From assembly GCA_007922225.1 (NCBI GenBank), contig ML679956.1:20462689-20526688 (forward strand): a stretch of DNA of 64,000 nucleotides, in the 5' to 3' direction. Both the position numbers and the translations under genes were made by a program. Under the pieces are notes generated by a model. That model was not told the origin of the DNA, searched no databases, and worked only from the letters and a program-made list of their open reading frames with translations. This stretch comes from Emydura subglobosa (taxonomy: Eukaryota; Chordata; Testudines; Chelidae). Below, piece by piece: positions 47,744 to 57,384 of the stretch (its first letter is position 1; every line of letters starts with the position of its first letter).

Positions 47744-48347
47744 GGGCTTGTCTGCATGAAGAAAAAGCCCACAGTAGCTGGTGTGTACTAGCTACTCTGC
47801 ACTAACTCCCCATGTGGACACTCTTACCGCGCAGAGTGCCCTCCAGTGGCTTAGCTTAATACATTTCAAAAAGGACAGTAAGGTAATGCATACAAAGGCA
47901 CTCTTTAGGTTATGTCTATACTTATGGTGGTGGGTGGAATACATACACAGCACACCTAGCTAGCACGGGTATAAATACCAATTTAAACAATGAGGCATTG
48001 CTTAGGCAGGCAGACATGCCAGAACATTAGAGTATATGCCCTACGTGGCTCTCTACAGGCCCAACCAGTGCCTCCCGCATCTACGTTGTTATATATAGCA
48101 ATATAGTGTCCCACTCTCTTCCCCTGCCAGAGCCTTTTGTTGCCCCGTGTAGCTATACACTGCAGTGCGGATGAAGCCTGCTTTTCACTGCAGCATGTAA
48201 CTACACATACTCTACTCATGCCATCTGTGCAGACAAAGTCTTAGTGTGCAGGAAGTGTTCACATGGGGAGTTAGGGTGGAGTAGCTAGTGTCCTTTAAAT
48301 TCACACCCTTGCATATGGCACACTAACTGCCCCATCTAGACAAGCCC
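47744..48347. mobile_element. Harbinger-type MITE (outer), interrupted by another MITE
   Basis: Ends GGGCTTGTCTGCAT and ATCTAGACAAGCCC are inverted repeats. TTA lies on both sides (47741-47743 and 48348-48350). Inner arms also pair (CTAACTCCCCATGTGGACAC at about 47802 against its complement at about 48258). The middle 333 bp are a second element. Confidence 0.8.
47908..48240. mobile_element. Harbinger-type MITE (inner), nested
   Basis: Ends GGTTATGTCTATAC and GCAGACAAAGTC are imperfect inverted repeats. TTA flanks both ends (47905-47907 and 48241-48243). It lies inside the 47744-48347 element and is therefore the later insertion. Non-coding. Confidence 0.7.
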
Positions 48348-48350
48348 TTA

Positions 48351-49431
48351 ACTTCAGGATTTACCCTCCTGTTTCTTTTGGAATTTTTGCAAGGCACTTT
48401 TTGAGAATTTGTAGAATGAGCCCAAAAGATGCAGATTTTGTGGGTACACAAGTTTGCTGACACAGTTTCAGCTAAGAAGATTTTTTTATTATTATTTATT
48501 AAAGCCAAAATTGTCAGCCTACAGTTAGGCCCCCAAAATCCATATTTAAATACTTACATAAGTGGCCTGATTTTCAGAGGCAGAGGCACACCTGCTACCT
48601 CCCACTGAAGTCAATGCCCAGCAACTCTGAAAAGCAGGGCACTTATTTAAGTGCCTAAATATGCAAAAATCCACATTTGAAAAGGTTGATTTTAATTTCT
48701 GTGTTACAAATGTAAACTTTGATACGATGGCAAGGAGGGAAGGGGGGGAGACTCTGAATACACCTTTTGGGGATCTTAATTCCTTCTGTAAATCTCTCTC
48801 AAAAGTAATAAGCACCTAATTAAATGTATCATTGATCCCTTTTATCTAGATTGAATACAATCTGACTAGTGGATTGATGGATAATGCATTGAAAAGACCG
48901 TAGTGTTTTGACTCACTTTCTTCTCATTGCAACATTATGTAAAACTCACCCACTGTCTCTGAGTTGATTGTCTAGAGCTAGTGCACAGCTCAACAAATTG
49001 CCTTCAATATGTGCAATAACATGTTAATTGCAGTACTGAGGTCTGCTTATGGCATATTGATTACTCAATGACCTTCTGTAGTTCCTGTCTCCCACACTAG
49101 CAAAACATCCAAGTAAAATCTTTAAAGGTGAACTGAAATACTTGTAAAAAAAAAAAAAAGGCTTAATTTATTATCAACACAGAAATGTAATCCTAGACAT
49201 TATTGATAGATCATAGCTGTATGGTACCTGTTGATTCACCTGTCACTGGCTCCCACTTCTCTGAAATCCTGCACATTGGGTAGGTACCTCCCACTTTCTC
49301 CTTGGTTCCAACATATTTTAATCAATTATTTATAACAACAAAGCTAATTCAGTGAACATGGCCCATCAGGATTAGTTCCTACAGTGTCCCAGGACTACCT
49401 AATAGCACAACACTGACTAGGGTTATAGGCC
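48351..49431. other. Unassigned sequence
   Basis: 48555-48660 resembles the foldback family ('CCTCCCACTGAAGTCAATGC'). A13 run at 49147. Otherwise nothing. Confidence 0.35.
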
Positions 49432-49511
49432 CAGATCCTTAGAAGTATTTAAACACGTAACTCCCACTGAAATCAATGGGATGTAGATGCCTAAATATCT
49501 TTGAGAATCTG
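49432..49511. repeat. 80-bp foldback (39-bp arms)
   Basis: Arm 49432-49470 starts CAGATCCTTAGAAGTATTTA. The reverse complement of 49473-49511 starts CAGATTCTCAAAGATATTTA. The loop is 2 bp. Same general type as 41121-41208: a probable foldback MITE. Confidence 0.8.
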
Positions 49512-49649
49512 AACCACATACATTCTTTATAGGGGCTTTACTTCTGCCCTGCTCTTAATGAGCTACCAAGACACGAGCAAGAAGAATTGCAGCCCCTGAA
49601 ATAACATTGTACTTTGTACTTAAGATATATAGCACTTTTAATACATAGA

Positions 49650-49800
49650 TCTCCAAGTACTTAGTGAATGTAGGGACATCCCCAATTTGTAGATGGGGAA
49701 ACTGAGCCAAAGATCAGTTAAGTGACAGACAACCAGTGGCCTAGCACAGGTTTCTTGATTCGTACTCCAGCGCTTTATCTAATACACTGGGCCATACTGT
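49650..49800 (-). repeat. MIR-like SINE (antisense)
   Basis: TGTAGATGGGGAAACTGAGC, 'AGTTAAGTGACAGACAACCA' and 'ACTCCAGCGCTTTATCTAAT' are the reverse complement of core plus head. Confidence 0.7.
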
Positions 49801-49989
49801 CTCCATCCTACTGACTGTCCATGGCATTATGTGCCGATGAAAAGAGAAGCACAAAAGAAGCCAGTTATAATACACACGTTTTTTTCCAGCTTATTCCAAG
49901 AAAGGGAATTTAATCAGGAATTATGCTACATATTCTGGAGTGCTCTTTAGTTATTAACTAGTTTCATATCTCTCATCATGATTTTTTTG

Positions 49990-50105
49990 TTATTTGTATT
50001 ACAATAGCTCCTTGGAGCCCCTGTCAAGAATCAGACTCCCACTGTGCTAGGCAATGTACAGAATAAAATAGATTCCCTGCCCCAAAGAGCTTGCAGATAG
50101 AGAGA
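49990..50105 (-). repeat. SINE/LINE 3'-tail type repeat (antisense)
   Basis: 'TTATTTGTATTACAATAGCT', 'AGCCCCTGTCAAGAATCAGA', 'CCACTGTGCTAGGCAATGTA' and 'CCCTGCCCCAAAGAGCTTGC': same family and order as 30738-30955. Confidence 0.65.
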
Positions 50106-51439
50106 ACTCCCATAACATAAGGATTATGTCACATCCTTTAAAAATACAAAAAAAAAAAAACCTGATGAAGCTCCAAATCATTTACAGAATGCATGTGTAG
50201 ATTTAAAAATTATAAATAAAATAGGTGAAAATCTGTTCTTCCTATCATATGTATCTGCCAAGATTTAAATTCAGACTTCTGTTTTTACTTTGTAACATTA
50301 GTTGATTACATTATTAGTAGTTAAAGAAGGAAGGGCATGCAGCTCTGTACTATTTAGGAGTTAATGAGATTACAAACTACTGAAAAGGAACCATAGAACC
50401 ATGGACTCAGGTCTTGCAAATAAAATCTCCCTTGGTTCCCCCTTTACGAAAGTTAGTCCATGCAGCATTTGTCATATTTTTGGTGTTATAATCCAAGTTC
50501 AAAACATTTGTATGTTAAGTGTTATTAACTAGACAATACATTTAAAGAATTGGAAACACTATAGTGAAGAAATAGCCATATAATTTAGATTGAGCAATGC
50601 TCCTTGGCAGCTATCTGTTCAAATAGAGTTTTACCACGGTGGAGTGGAAATATGAGCAGATAAATGCATGGCTGCCTTGGGACTACACGTGATAAATTTC
50701 CTCCAGTGGGATAGAATTCTGCATTCATGCAGCCCTATTGAGCTCCACAGGGTCACACTGAGCTCAGTGAGTTTACATGGACGTAGCTGAGGGAAAAAAA
50801 TTGGCCTACATAATTTCTTCATTGACAGTTACCAAATCTTCCTGATTTTAGTGTAAGACTGTTACAACTTAATAAAAGTGTAATCATTTGAAATTTAACT
50901 GGCAAGCTCAGCTCTTGAGAAGCCCAAGTCTGGGAAAGTAGAGACGTTAGAAGTTAGGACTGAAATGCACCGGCTGAGTAATATGGAAGAAGCTTGCATA
51001 AGGACCCACTAAAGCCAAGCACTGATCCTATAATTCAGGTTTATTAGTGAGGGCATATCAGGTCTGATAAATACTTGGATGTTCATTTCTAAAGATCTGG
51101 CCTGAGGTGTTGCCACACCACACTAAAAGAATAATAGAAGCTGAGGAAAAAACAGATCTATTAATCTCATCTGCTGCAGTAGCTTTCAATTACTCTTTGG
51201 TTTTCTGACCATTCTGCTACAGCATGTTCTCTTCTCAATTGAGATAGTTTCCACACTGGGAGCCTTGGACAGCATCAGTTTCCTCTGGTCATGGTAGTGT
51301 GTTTCCCAAATAATTGACCTGGGTATCTTGTGTCTGATAGGTCCACATCCCTTGTCGTCTCAGCAGATATGTGTTGGTGTTATTACCAGGAAGTCCCTTG
51401 TTTTACATGCAGGTGTTTTTACTGGTAAATCCTGCACTC
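50106..51439. other. Unassigned sequence; may hold the Gypsy 3' LTR
   Basis: A13 run near 50148. The 3' LTR of the minus-strand Gypsy element should lie just left of 51440, but I cannot define its ends. Confidence 0.3.
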
Positions 51440-51966
51440 TACAAGGAGGTAGCTCATCTAAGATATTATTCACTAAGAGATGTTTATGTTTCCTTCTCAA
51501 AATCCTTGTTTTGTTTTTATCTCATATGATCTCAGAGCAACCAGATGAAGTGTCTCAGCCTTATCTCCCAACAACCATTATTCCAAATTTTAACAGATTT
51601 TCCAAGGTATAGTTCCCTCAGGTGCACCACACTTCTCTTAGTGGGACTTCTTTATGCCTTTACACTTTTCCCTTTCTTTCTGCACTTGTTTCTGCATTTG
51701 TTCATGAGCTGTACCCTGTTTCTTCTTCAGCTGAGGATGTTTAGTTCATGCCTGACATCCTAGCAGAAGCTCTTCAGGTGACTTTCCACATTCTAATGGT
51801 GCTAGTCTATAACTCAGCAATGCAACAAGAGGATCTTCCATCGCATGTATTGCTTTTTTAAACTGTCTCTTAATTTTTACACCACATTCTGCAAGCCCAT
51901 TACCCTGCAGATACCTAGGACTAAAGAGTAATATGTTCAAAGTCATCTGCAAAAATATTGAAGTCT

Positions 51967-52443
51967 TGTAGATTAAAAGGGGGTTATCCTGACTCTAAGT
52001 TGTCCAGGGCCTACTAGGTTGCAGAAGGTCATGGTAAAACTAGTTAAGACTGGTTAGAACCAGCAAAACAGGAGGTAGGAAGAATGTAGTAGACAACATA
52101 TAGAAGGTTCCAGAAAATGTAGGAAAAGCACGCGAACAGTGTGATTGCCAAGACAATGCACCAGAATATAAAAGACAGACTGTGAGGAGAAGTTTCAGAG
52201 TCTGAGATTGCCAAATCTCTGTCAAGCTGCCATTGAGATCCATCAGTGCAGACCCTGAGGACTCATTCCAATGCCTGGCCAGCTCCATTGTAGGACTTCA
52301 CTACTAGGACTGTGTAAACTGGAGTGCTGTTAACAGTTAATAATGCTTGCTTAGGTATTCAATAAATTTTGCTTAATAAGAGAGTGGAAAGCTGTTGTCC
52401 AGTTACTGGTGTGCCCCGTTTCACCAACAAAATTTGGTCAACA
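51967..52443 (+). mobile_element. Solo LTR, 477 bp, TSD GTCT, inside integrase
   Basis: Starts TGTAGATTAAAAGG and ends TTTGGTCAACA (TG...CA). A perfect 4-bp duplication GTCT flanks it (51963-51966 and 52444-52447). It has a TATA box (TATAAAA 52167-52173) and AATAAA at 52361-52366, so it reads on the plus strand, opposite to the Gypsy host element. The 4-bp duplication fits gammaretrovirus-like or Gypsy-like integrases. It is later than the Gypsy insertion. Confidence 0.88.
52167..52173 (+). promoter_or_regulatory. TATA box of the solo LTR
   Basis: TATAAAA, about 200 bp from the LTR start and 188 bp ahead of AATAAA (52361-52366): the expected U3/R layout. Confidence 0.55.
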
Positions 52444-53089
52444 GTCTCTACTAGCAAACTGAGGTCCATTGTGGTCCATCTACTTGTGTAATCCCAAATC
52501 TTGGGAAAAAATAAAAGCTTTGAGTTTCAGGATGACCTGGTTTGATGTGGCATCCATCAATATTTCTACCTTTGGGTAGTTTGAGGATGCACCAAATATA
52601 GCCAAATCATCTCTGTCCTCTAAGATAAAAATATCTACTTTTACTGTGTCCCAAACACCAGCTGATATATCCATATTTAATAGTGATTCTTTGGGTATGG
52701 CTGGCCTATAGATTTGGCGTGAGGGAAAGGTATTTACCATATCAATGATGTCATCACTCATGCCTGGCCAAGAAAGTGTTTACCATGCTCTTCTTTTGCA
52801 CTTCTCTGTACTCAAGTATCCTTCATAAATGGCCCTTAGCATGTTTTTCCTGAGTTCAAACAGAATCACAGTTCACTTACTTTTGAGTAGCGCCTGAAGG
52901 GCACATACTGTTCACTCATTAATTGTATTTCCAATCCAGAATACAGAGCATGAATCACTGACTGCAGTATTTCATCCTTTGCTGTAGCACTTTTTAACTG
53001 TGTCCACATTTGACATGAAATGGGTCCTGAATATTTTACATCTTGATGTGAATATCTATATCATATTCATTTTCTAGATCCTCAGTTCT

Positions 53090-53460
53090 AATTCATCCCA
53101 GATCCTGCATAGGGTATCTGCCACGATTAAAGATTTCCTAGAGGGAATTTGATGACATAGTCATATTTTAAAAGCTTCATTAGAAGTTTTTGAATACTAG
53201 GTGGTGTCTTACTCAGGTCCCTTTATGAAATGGTTATCAACAGTTCATGATCGGTTTCAATTACAAAAAATATTCCATAAACATAGTAGTGAAAAGCACC
53301 ACAGCCAAATGCCATTCCTAGGGTTTCCTTCTCTATCTGTGCATATTTATACTCTGTATTTGTGAAAGCTCTCAATGCATATGCTAGTGGTCTTCAGTTG
53401 CAACCTTTCTTTTGAAGTAGCACTGCATCTATCTTTCCTTTGAAGCATTTGTGGATGTCT
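53090..53460 (-). pseudogene. Gypsy RNase H region
   Basis: Minus-strand reading from about 53420 gives 'DAVLLQKKGCN', then 'PLAYALRAFTNTEYKYAQIE', 'KETLGMAFGCGAFHYYVYG' and 'ETDHELLITIS' before a stop. This is the RNase H fold of Gypsy pol, with the TDH motif kept. One frame carries most of it, with single stops. Confidence 0.8.
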
Positions 53461-53612
53461 TTGTAAGGCATGAGATATCAAAATATTGTAGCATGGGAGT
53501 ACTTGTAAATAATCTTTTCAAATGGTTGTATTCGTTTTCATGCTCTCTAGTACAGTTCTGTTCCACACCATTAAGTAATAGCTTTCACATATTTTTTGTT
53601 TTCTCAATCAGG

Positions 53613-54191
53613 TTATCTATGAATTTGCCCAGCCAAGTCACCATTCCAGTAAACCTTTGTAAATCTTTTTTTCTTGCACTTTTGCTGGATGTGGACTGAC
53701 ACCACTTTCTGACAGGATTTGCCCAAATAGAGAAATTCTTTCTTCAAGAACTGGCACCTGTCTTTGTTCAACTTCAATCCTTTATCCCTGAGAATCTGCA
53801 GAACTGCGACCAGCTTCGCATTGTGTTCCTGTTCTGTAGCACCGCATATAAGACTATCATCCATTTACACACTGACACCTTCAATGCCTTCCAATAAGTG
53901 TTGCATAATTCTGTGGAATACTTCAGATGCAAAGCAAATTCCAAAAGGTAGATGTTTGAAGCAGTATCTGCCAAAAGAAGTGTTAAAAATACACAGTTGT
54001 AAGCTCTCTGAAGTCAAAGGAATTGGCCAAAACCCATTAGATGCATCTAGAATCATGAAAAATTTGGCACCAGCTGTCTCTCCCAAGATTTCATGTCTTG
54101 TCAGTACATGATAATGCTCCTTCATGTTAGCGTTTAATTCCTTGGGATCAAGACAAAAGCTCAAAGATCCAGATTTCTTTTGTTCCATCAC
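53613..54191 (-). pseudogene. Gypsy reverse transcriptase
   Basis: The minus-strand frame 54191-53865 reads LDPKELNANMKEHYHVL, then 'LDASNGFWPIPL' with the first catalytic Asp, then 'FGRYCFKHLPFGICFASEVF'. The catalytic box reads stop-MDD: the Tyr codon of the usual YMDD is TAA here and both Asp remain. The frame then continues 'SLICGATEQEHNAKLVAVLQ' and 'LKLNKDRCQFLKKEFLYLG' (53864-53700). Fingers and palm are well preserved, but stops make it non-functional. Confidence 0.9.
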
Positions 54192-54599
54192 CAGTCAGTG
54201 CACCTTATCTGTACATTCCTCAACTCTTTCTATTACTTCCACAGCCAGGAGATATTGCAGTTCTTGCCAGAGTCCACCTCTTAGGCCTCAGGTACCTTCC
54301 TGGTTGCATATATAACAGGATATGCATACTTCTTCAAAGTTATTTTATGCATGACTGACAGTTTTCCCAACCCTTTGAACATATATGTATATTCCTCTAC
54401 TAAATGTTGATGCCTTGCAACAAGCCGTGTTCTAAATTAAACAGCTTGTATAACAGTCCCAATTGTTGATCTGATTCCAGGCCCAATATAAGTGTTCTAT
54501 CTCCTGTAACAATAACAAAGGTGTTTTTAGTCTTTTCTTTCTAATGTGCCAGATTGAGCAGATATCTGCCCACCACAGGAACAGAGAGCACACTGTAAG

Positions 54600-54800
54600 C
54601 TATCAGAACATTTGCCTGTTTCTCCAGTATGGATTTGTATTTTAAAGTTCACCACAGTTTTCTGGAATTACATTGGGTGTCAGCACCCATATCTATTTTA
54701 TTTGTGAACCATTAGCATTAAAAGTAATGAACTAGTTCTTGTCTATGGGCAGTGGTTGCAGTCAGGGCAATAAATATACACTGCCTCCTCACTAGAGCAA
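54600..54800 (-). pseudogene. Gypsy protease (retropepsin) remnant
   Basis: Minus-strand reading gives 'LTATTAHRQELVHYF', then, after a frameshift, NKIDMGADTQCN and VIPENC at 54700-54660. IDMGAD is the aspartic protease IDTGAD active-site motif with Thr changed to Met; the catalytic Asp is kept. About 50-60 codons are recognisable. Confidence 0.7.
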
Positions 54801-54802
54801 TT

Positions 54803-55477
54803 GTTACGCAAGAAATCAACTTGACAAAATCACAGCTATTTTGTGCACTCAGCCACCATTAACTGGAAGCGAGCATACCACGTAGATAGGAATAACTTGA
54901 GCTTTGCATAAGCATATGAAGTAGCTGCAGCTGCAATTTTGCTGATAAGGTTGGAGACTAAAATTGGACGAATCATGAGAATAAGCAGAAGTGTGGATAG
55001 CTGACCTTGGCTCTGGGTGTTCCTGATTATGAGGTTTTGTTGATGTTATGACTAGGAGCTGCTTGCTAATATTAGGAAACTTTTTAGCGTGCAAGGAATT
55101 ATTCTGAGTTATTTGCTTTGTTTTGAGCAACCTATAAAAAAATGAATTAGACTGTGTAATTTGGAGAAGTCCGGAGAGGTTTTTTGACGAGCTAGGAGGC
55201 TAACAACCAACTCCCCTGCAGCTAGAAGGAAGGCTGGCCACCTGAAACCTGCTGCTGACCACTTAACACCATCTTCAGCTTTGGGTAACTATATATGGAT
55301 TGCTCTAGACTATTGCTATGTTAGATGTGTGCTCTAGACTCAATACAAATGTTTTTTGGGTGAAAGCACTCTAGTTTGTACCAAACGTTTATCAGATGGA
55401 GGAACTCTGTCCCCTTTGATTTATATCTTGAAACTGCCTGAAGTGAAACCGCCTGAAATTACAATAGTTTCAGGTTC
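54803..55477 (+). mobile_element. Probable solo LTR (plus) between gag and protease
   Basis: Candidate ends TGTTACGCAAG and GAAATTACA (TG...CA). CAAT occurs directly before the start and again overlapping the end, so the target duplication is ambiguous. A TATA-like CTATAAAAAAATG lies near 55130, and AATACA (a weak poly(A) signal) near 55343. The segment has no gag-pol similarity and separates the zinc knuckle from the protease, so it is clearly foreign to the Gypsy frame. Confidence 0.55.
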
Positions 55478-55539
55478 AGAAAATCCTAGATAACTCTATC
55501 ACCGTATTTCTGTATTGCATCCACTGTTTTTTGTTGTCT

Positions 55540-56186
55540 GCATTGGTTAGCAAAATGGTTAGATTTGTGACACATTCAGCACTTTTGTCCAAACACCTCC
55601 CACACATTTGTTTGGGCTGACTCTTCCACAGAATGATTTTTTGCCCTTCCTTATATTGAATGTTATCAGTGTATTGGTTTTTATGTGTGCATTTTCTTCT
55701 TGTCCTGCTTTGTAGTGACCTCCTGCACAGTGTCCCTGTTAACCTCTTTGCTTAAAAGCCTGCCTTTTCAGTTTTGCTTTTTCTCCTACTTTGCAGCTGT
55801 TTATGATTTTTTCCAAAGCCAAGCCACAGTCTATCAGTAGATGCTCCTGCAACTTTACATCATTACAGCCTACCATCAGCCTGTCTCTAATCAAAGACTC
55901 TCTTAGGGGCCCAGAGTTGCAAGACTGGATCTTACACTTCAAGTCTGTGATGTAATCCTCAATGCCGTTCCTTTTGCACTCTTGTGTGGAAAAGGAATCT
56001 TTCAGAAGTTTCATTCTTTCTAAGAATGCAATGAGTCTCAGATTTGCTAAGACCTTATCAAAATCTTCACTGTCCTCACGGGAAAGTGGGAAGCTGTTAA
56101 AAAGATCTAGAGCTTTCCCACCAGCTACAGTTAGCAGTAAAGTTGCTTTTGAGGCTCCACTCAAGGAACTTGCATCTATTGCCATC
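55540..56186 (-). pseudogene. Gypsy gag, main part, with CCHC zinc knuckle
   Basis: The minus-strand frame entering at 56186 and running to 55739 reads 'MAIDASSLSGASKATLLLTV', then 'AGGKALDLFNSFPLSREDSE', 'YITDLKCKIQSCNSGPLRES' and 'LIRDRLMVGCNDVKLQEHLL'. This is the capsid-like region of vertebrate Gypsy gag. In the open frame 55739-56419 the first 77 or so residues come from the inserted LTR, making a chance fusion. A CX2CX4HX4C knuckle (CHKSNHFANQC at its end, one stop inside) follows at 55581-55540. Confidence 0.85.
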
Positions 56187-56275
56187 TGTAGCCGGGAGGG
56201 GTAGTCCCCCTCTGAGGAGGACCCAGAGAGGGAGCCAGACCCACCCTGGCTGACAGAAGCCTGCCTCAGGGAAAC

Positions 56276-56366
56276 ACCTGACTGGAAGCCAGGGGGCGGG
56301 ACTAGGCCTTTAAAGGCCCCAGGGGCCCCACCTGACCGGAAGCAGGAGGGCGGAGCTAGGCCTTTA
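56276..56366 (+). promoter_or_regulatory. Duplicated promoter-like unit in LTR copy B
   Basis: CCTGACTGGAAGCC-(A)GGGGGCGGGACTAGGCCTTTAAA is repeated 53 bp later as CCTGACCGGAAGCA-GGAGGGCGGAGCTAGGCCTTTAAG. Each has a GC box followed by a TATA-like TTTAA. It lies 45-130 bp ahead of the acidic ORF. A duplicated enhancer or promoter unit is common in LTR U3 regions; function here is inferred. Confidence 0.5.
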
Positions 56367-56407
56367 AGAATCAGGCTGGCGAGCTCACTTGGCAGGAGGC
56401 GGCTGAA

Positions 56408-56908
56408 GTGGAAGGACATGTCTCCTCTGGAGTGCCTAGCCTAGCCAAGGCTGGGCTGGGGAGCTGGGCTGAGAGGGAGTGGCCAGCCTTAAACCCAGAC
56501 TGGGGCTCGACCGAGGCCTCCCCCAGGTACCCTATGGCCTGGAAGTTGGAGGGACCGCCAGAGACCCCCTCGGTCTGGGAGCCAGAGGAGGGCCCGTCGG
56601 GGCTCCCAGCGGACTACGAGCCGGAGGAGAACCCCCCGGAGACACCCGGGGCCTGGGAGACCGAACCAGACTTGCCAGAGCAGTGCCGAGCCTGGGACCC
56701 CGAGGACCTACCGGCCCTGCCTGAGGCCTGGGGACCGCAGCACCTAGAGGAGCTACCCTTCGAGGATGAGCCCATGGAGCTCCCTGAGCTGCCGCCCGTG
56801 GACGAGGAGGGCCTAGCAGATCTACCCCACCTCAGCGACCCAGAGGAGGCAGGTACCGGGGGTTTCGGGGAGGAAGAAGCCCAGGGATCACCACATGTTA
56901 GTGGCTGA
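56408..56908 (+). CDS. Acidic LEELP-rich ORF of the CpG-rich LTR (166 codons), unknown function
   Basis: Open from ATG to stop with a strongly biased product: Glu, Pro, Leu and Trp rich, very acidic, no Lys in its second half, no signal peptide or membrane segment. Repeated short motifs include 'PETPSVWEPEE', 'PETPGAWETEPDLPE', 'PEDLPALPEAWGP' and HLEELPFEDEPMELPELPPV, suggesting an internal repeat of about 17-20 residues. A related peptide is present in copy A at 22 kb, where the frame is broken. After the stop the same frame goes on through CCHCQGPGLGRSGDGRACVP, but that block is also conserved as DNA and may not be coding. No known family recognised. Expression is unknown, and low complexity in GC-rich DNA can keep frames open by chance. 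Confidence 0.4.
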   Translation: MEGHVSSGVPSLAKAGLGSWAEREWPALNPDWGSTEASPRYPMAWKLEGPPETPSVWEPEEGPSGLPADYEPEENPPETPGAWETEPDLPEQCRAWDPEDLPALPEAWGPQHLEELPFEDEPMELPELPPVDEEGLADLPHLSDPEEAGTGGFGEEEAQGSPHVSG

Positions 56909-57301
56909 GTCAGGGGCAACCTGGGTGGCGTGTTGCGGCCGGAGCCCCGCCGACCCAGTGGCAAACGCTGTTGCCACTGCCAGGGCCCTGGGCTGGGACG
57001 CAGTGGAGACGGGCGGGCCTGCGTCCCCCTCCCCCCTTCCCTATCCTCCGTGAGGAAGCCTTCCCCGCTGTGCCGTTCCAGAGAGCGGCTTGCTCACTTG
57101 CCAGCCCTGCCTGGGGGCGTGGCCGTAAGACTGTTTGCCGCGCCAGCCCTGCCTGGGGGCGTGGCCGTAGACTGCTTGCCCTGAAAGGGGCACAAGACTG
57201 CTCCCGGTGGGAGGTAGCCGGGAGGGGAGGTCCCTCTCTGAGGAGGACCCAGAAAGGGGAAAACCCGGACGCTGCTCTCCGGTTCCAGGGGCACGTCCAC
57301 A

Positions 57302-57384
57302 CCATCATATACAGCAAACTTCTTCCAGACTTCCTCCATATTCCCCACTAACCTGAGTTCTGGTGGAGGCTTTATGCGATCCAT
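57302..57384 (-). pseudogene. Gypsy gag N-terminal piece
   Basis: The ATG at 57384-57382 (minus) starts MDRIKPPPELRLVGNMEEVW, a typical gag beginning, and is cut after about 28 codons by the CpG-rich LTR. The same frame is open upstream to 57675, probably 5' untranslated sequence of the element. Confidence 0.75.

Larger units (their letters stand above)
51746..52790 (-). pseudogene. Gypsy integrase, split by a solo LTR
   Basis: The first part (52761-52480) reads 'WDTVKVDIFILEDRDDLAIF', with the first catalytic Asp in VDIF, then SNYPKVEILMDATSNQVILK. Near 52460 a HNGPQFASRD stretch supplies the second Asp region. After the inserted LTR the frame at 51952-51746 reads 'SPRYLQGNGLAECGVKIKRQ', with the catalytic Glu in LAE, then 'YRLAPLECGKSPEELLLG'. 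The three DDE positions are recognisable, but stops, frameshifts and the 477-bp insertion inactivate it. Confidence 0.85.
56187..57301 (+). mobile_element. CpG-rich 1.1-kb LTR-like insertion (copy B), TSD CCATC, inside gag
   Basis: Bounded by TGTAGCCGGG and CACGTCCACA (TG...CA) and flanked by a perfect 5-bp duplication CCATC (56182-56186 and 57302-57306). It splits gag after about 28 codons. Inside, in order: a subterminal repeat (56189-56233); two copies of a promoter-like unit with a GC box and TTTAAA or TTTAAG (56276-56315 and 56329-56366); the acidic ORF (56408-56908); a shared 'CACTGCCAGGGCCCTGGGCT' block; a 40-bp tandem repeat (57101-57172); the second subterminal repeat (57215-57260). 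No AATAAA seen. Related to copy A at 22 kb. Confidence 0.8.
51440..57384 (-). mobile_element. Gypsy-type LTR retrotransposon, decayed, carrying three LTR insertions
   Basis: Reading on the minus strand from right to left: gag start (57384), capsid region, CCHC knuckle (55540-55581), protease (about 54800-54600), RT (54191-53613), RNase H (about 53460-53090), integrase (about 52790-51746) and an integrase C-terminal tail with LRRKHKHLLV near 51480. Protease-RT-RNase H-integrase is the Gypsy/Metaviridae order. Stops and frameshifts are frequent. It is split by LTR insertions at 51967-52443, about 54803-55477 and 56187-57301. Its own LTRs are not identified. Confidence 0.88.

Noticed and set aside
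55739..56419. 226-codon minus frame as one protein
   Set aside because: It is a chance fusion: the first 77 or so codons come from the inserted LTR and the rest from Gypsy gag. The LTR boundary at 56187 cuts through it.
56930..57184. CCHCQGPGLGRSGDGRACVP as a zinc knuckle
   Set aside because: Spacing does not fit CX2CX4HX4C, it lies after a stop codon, and the block is equally conserved at DNA level in copy A, so it may be non-coding.
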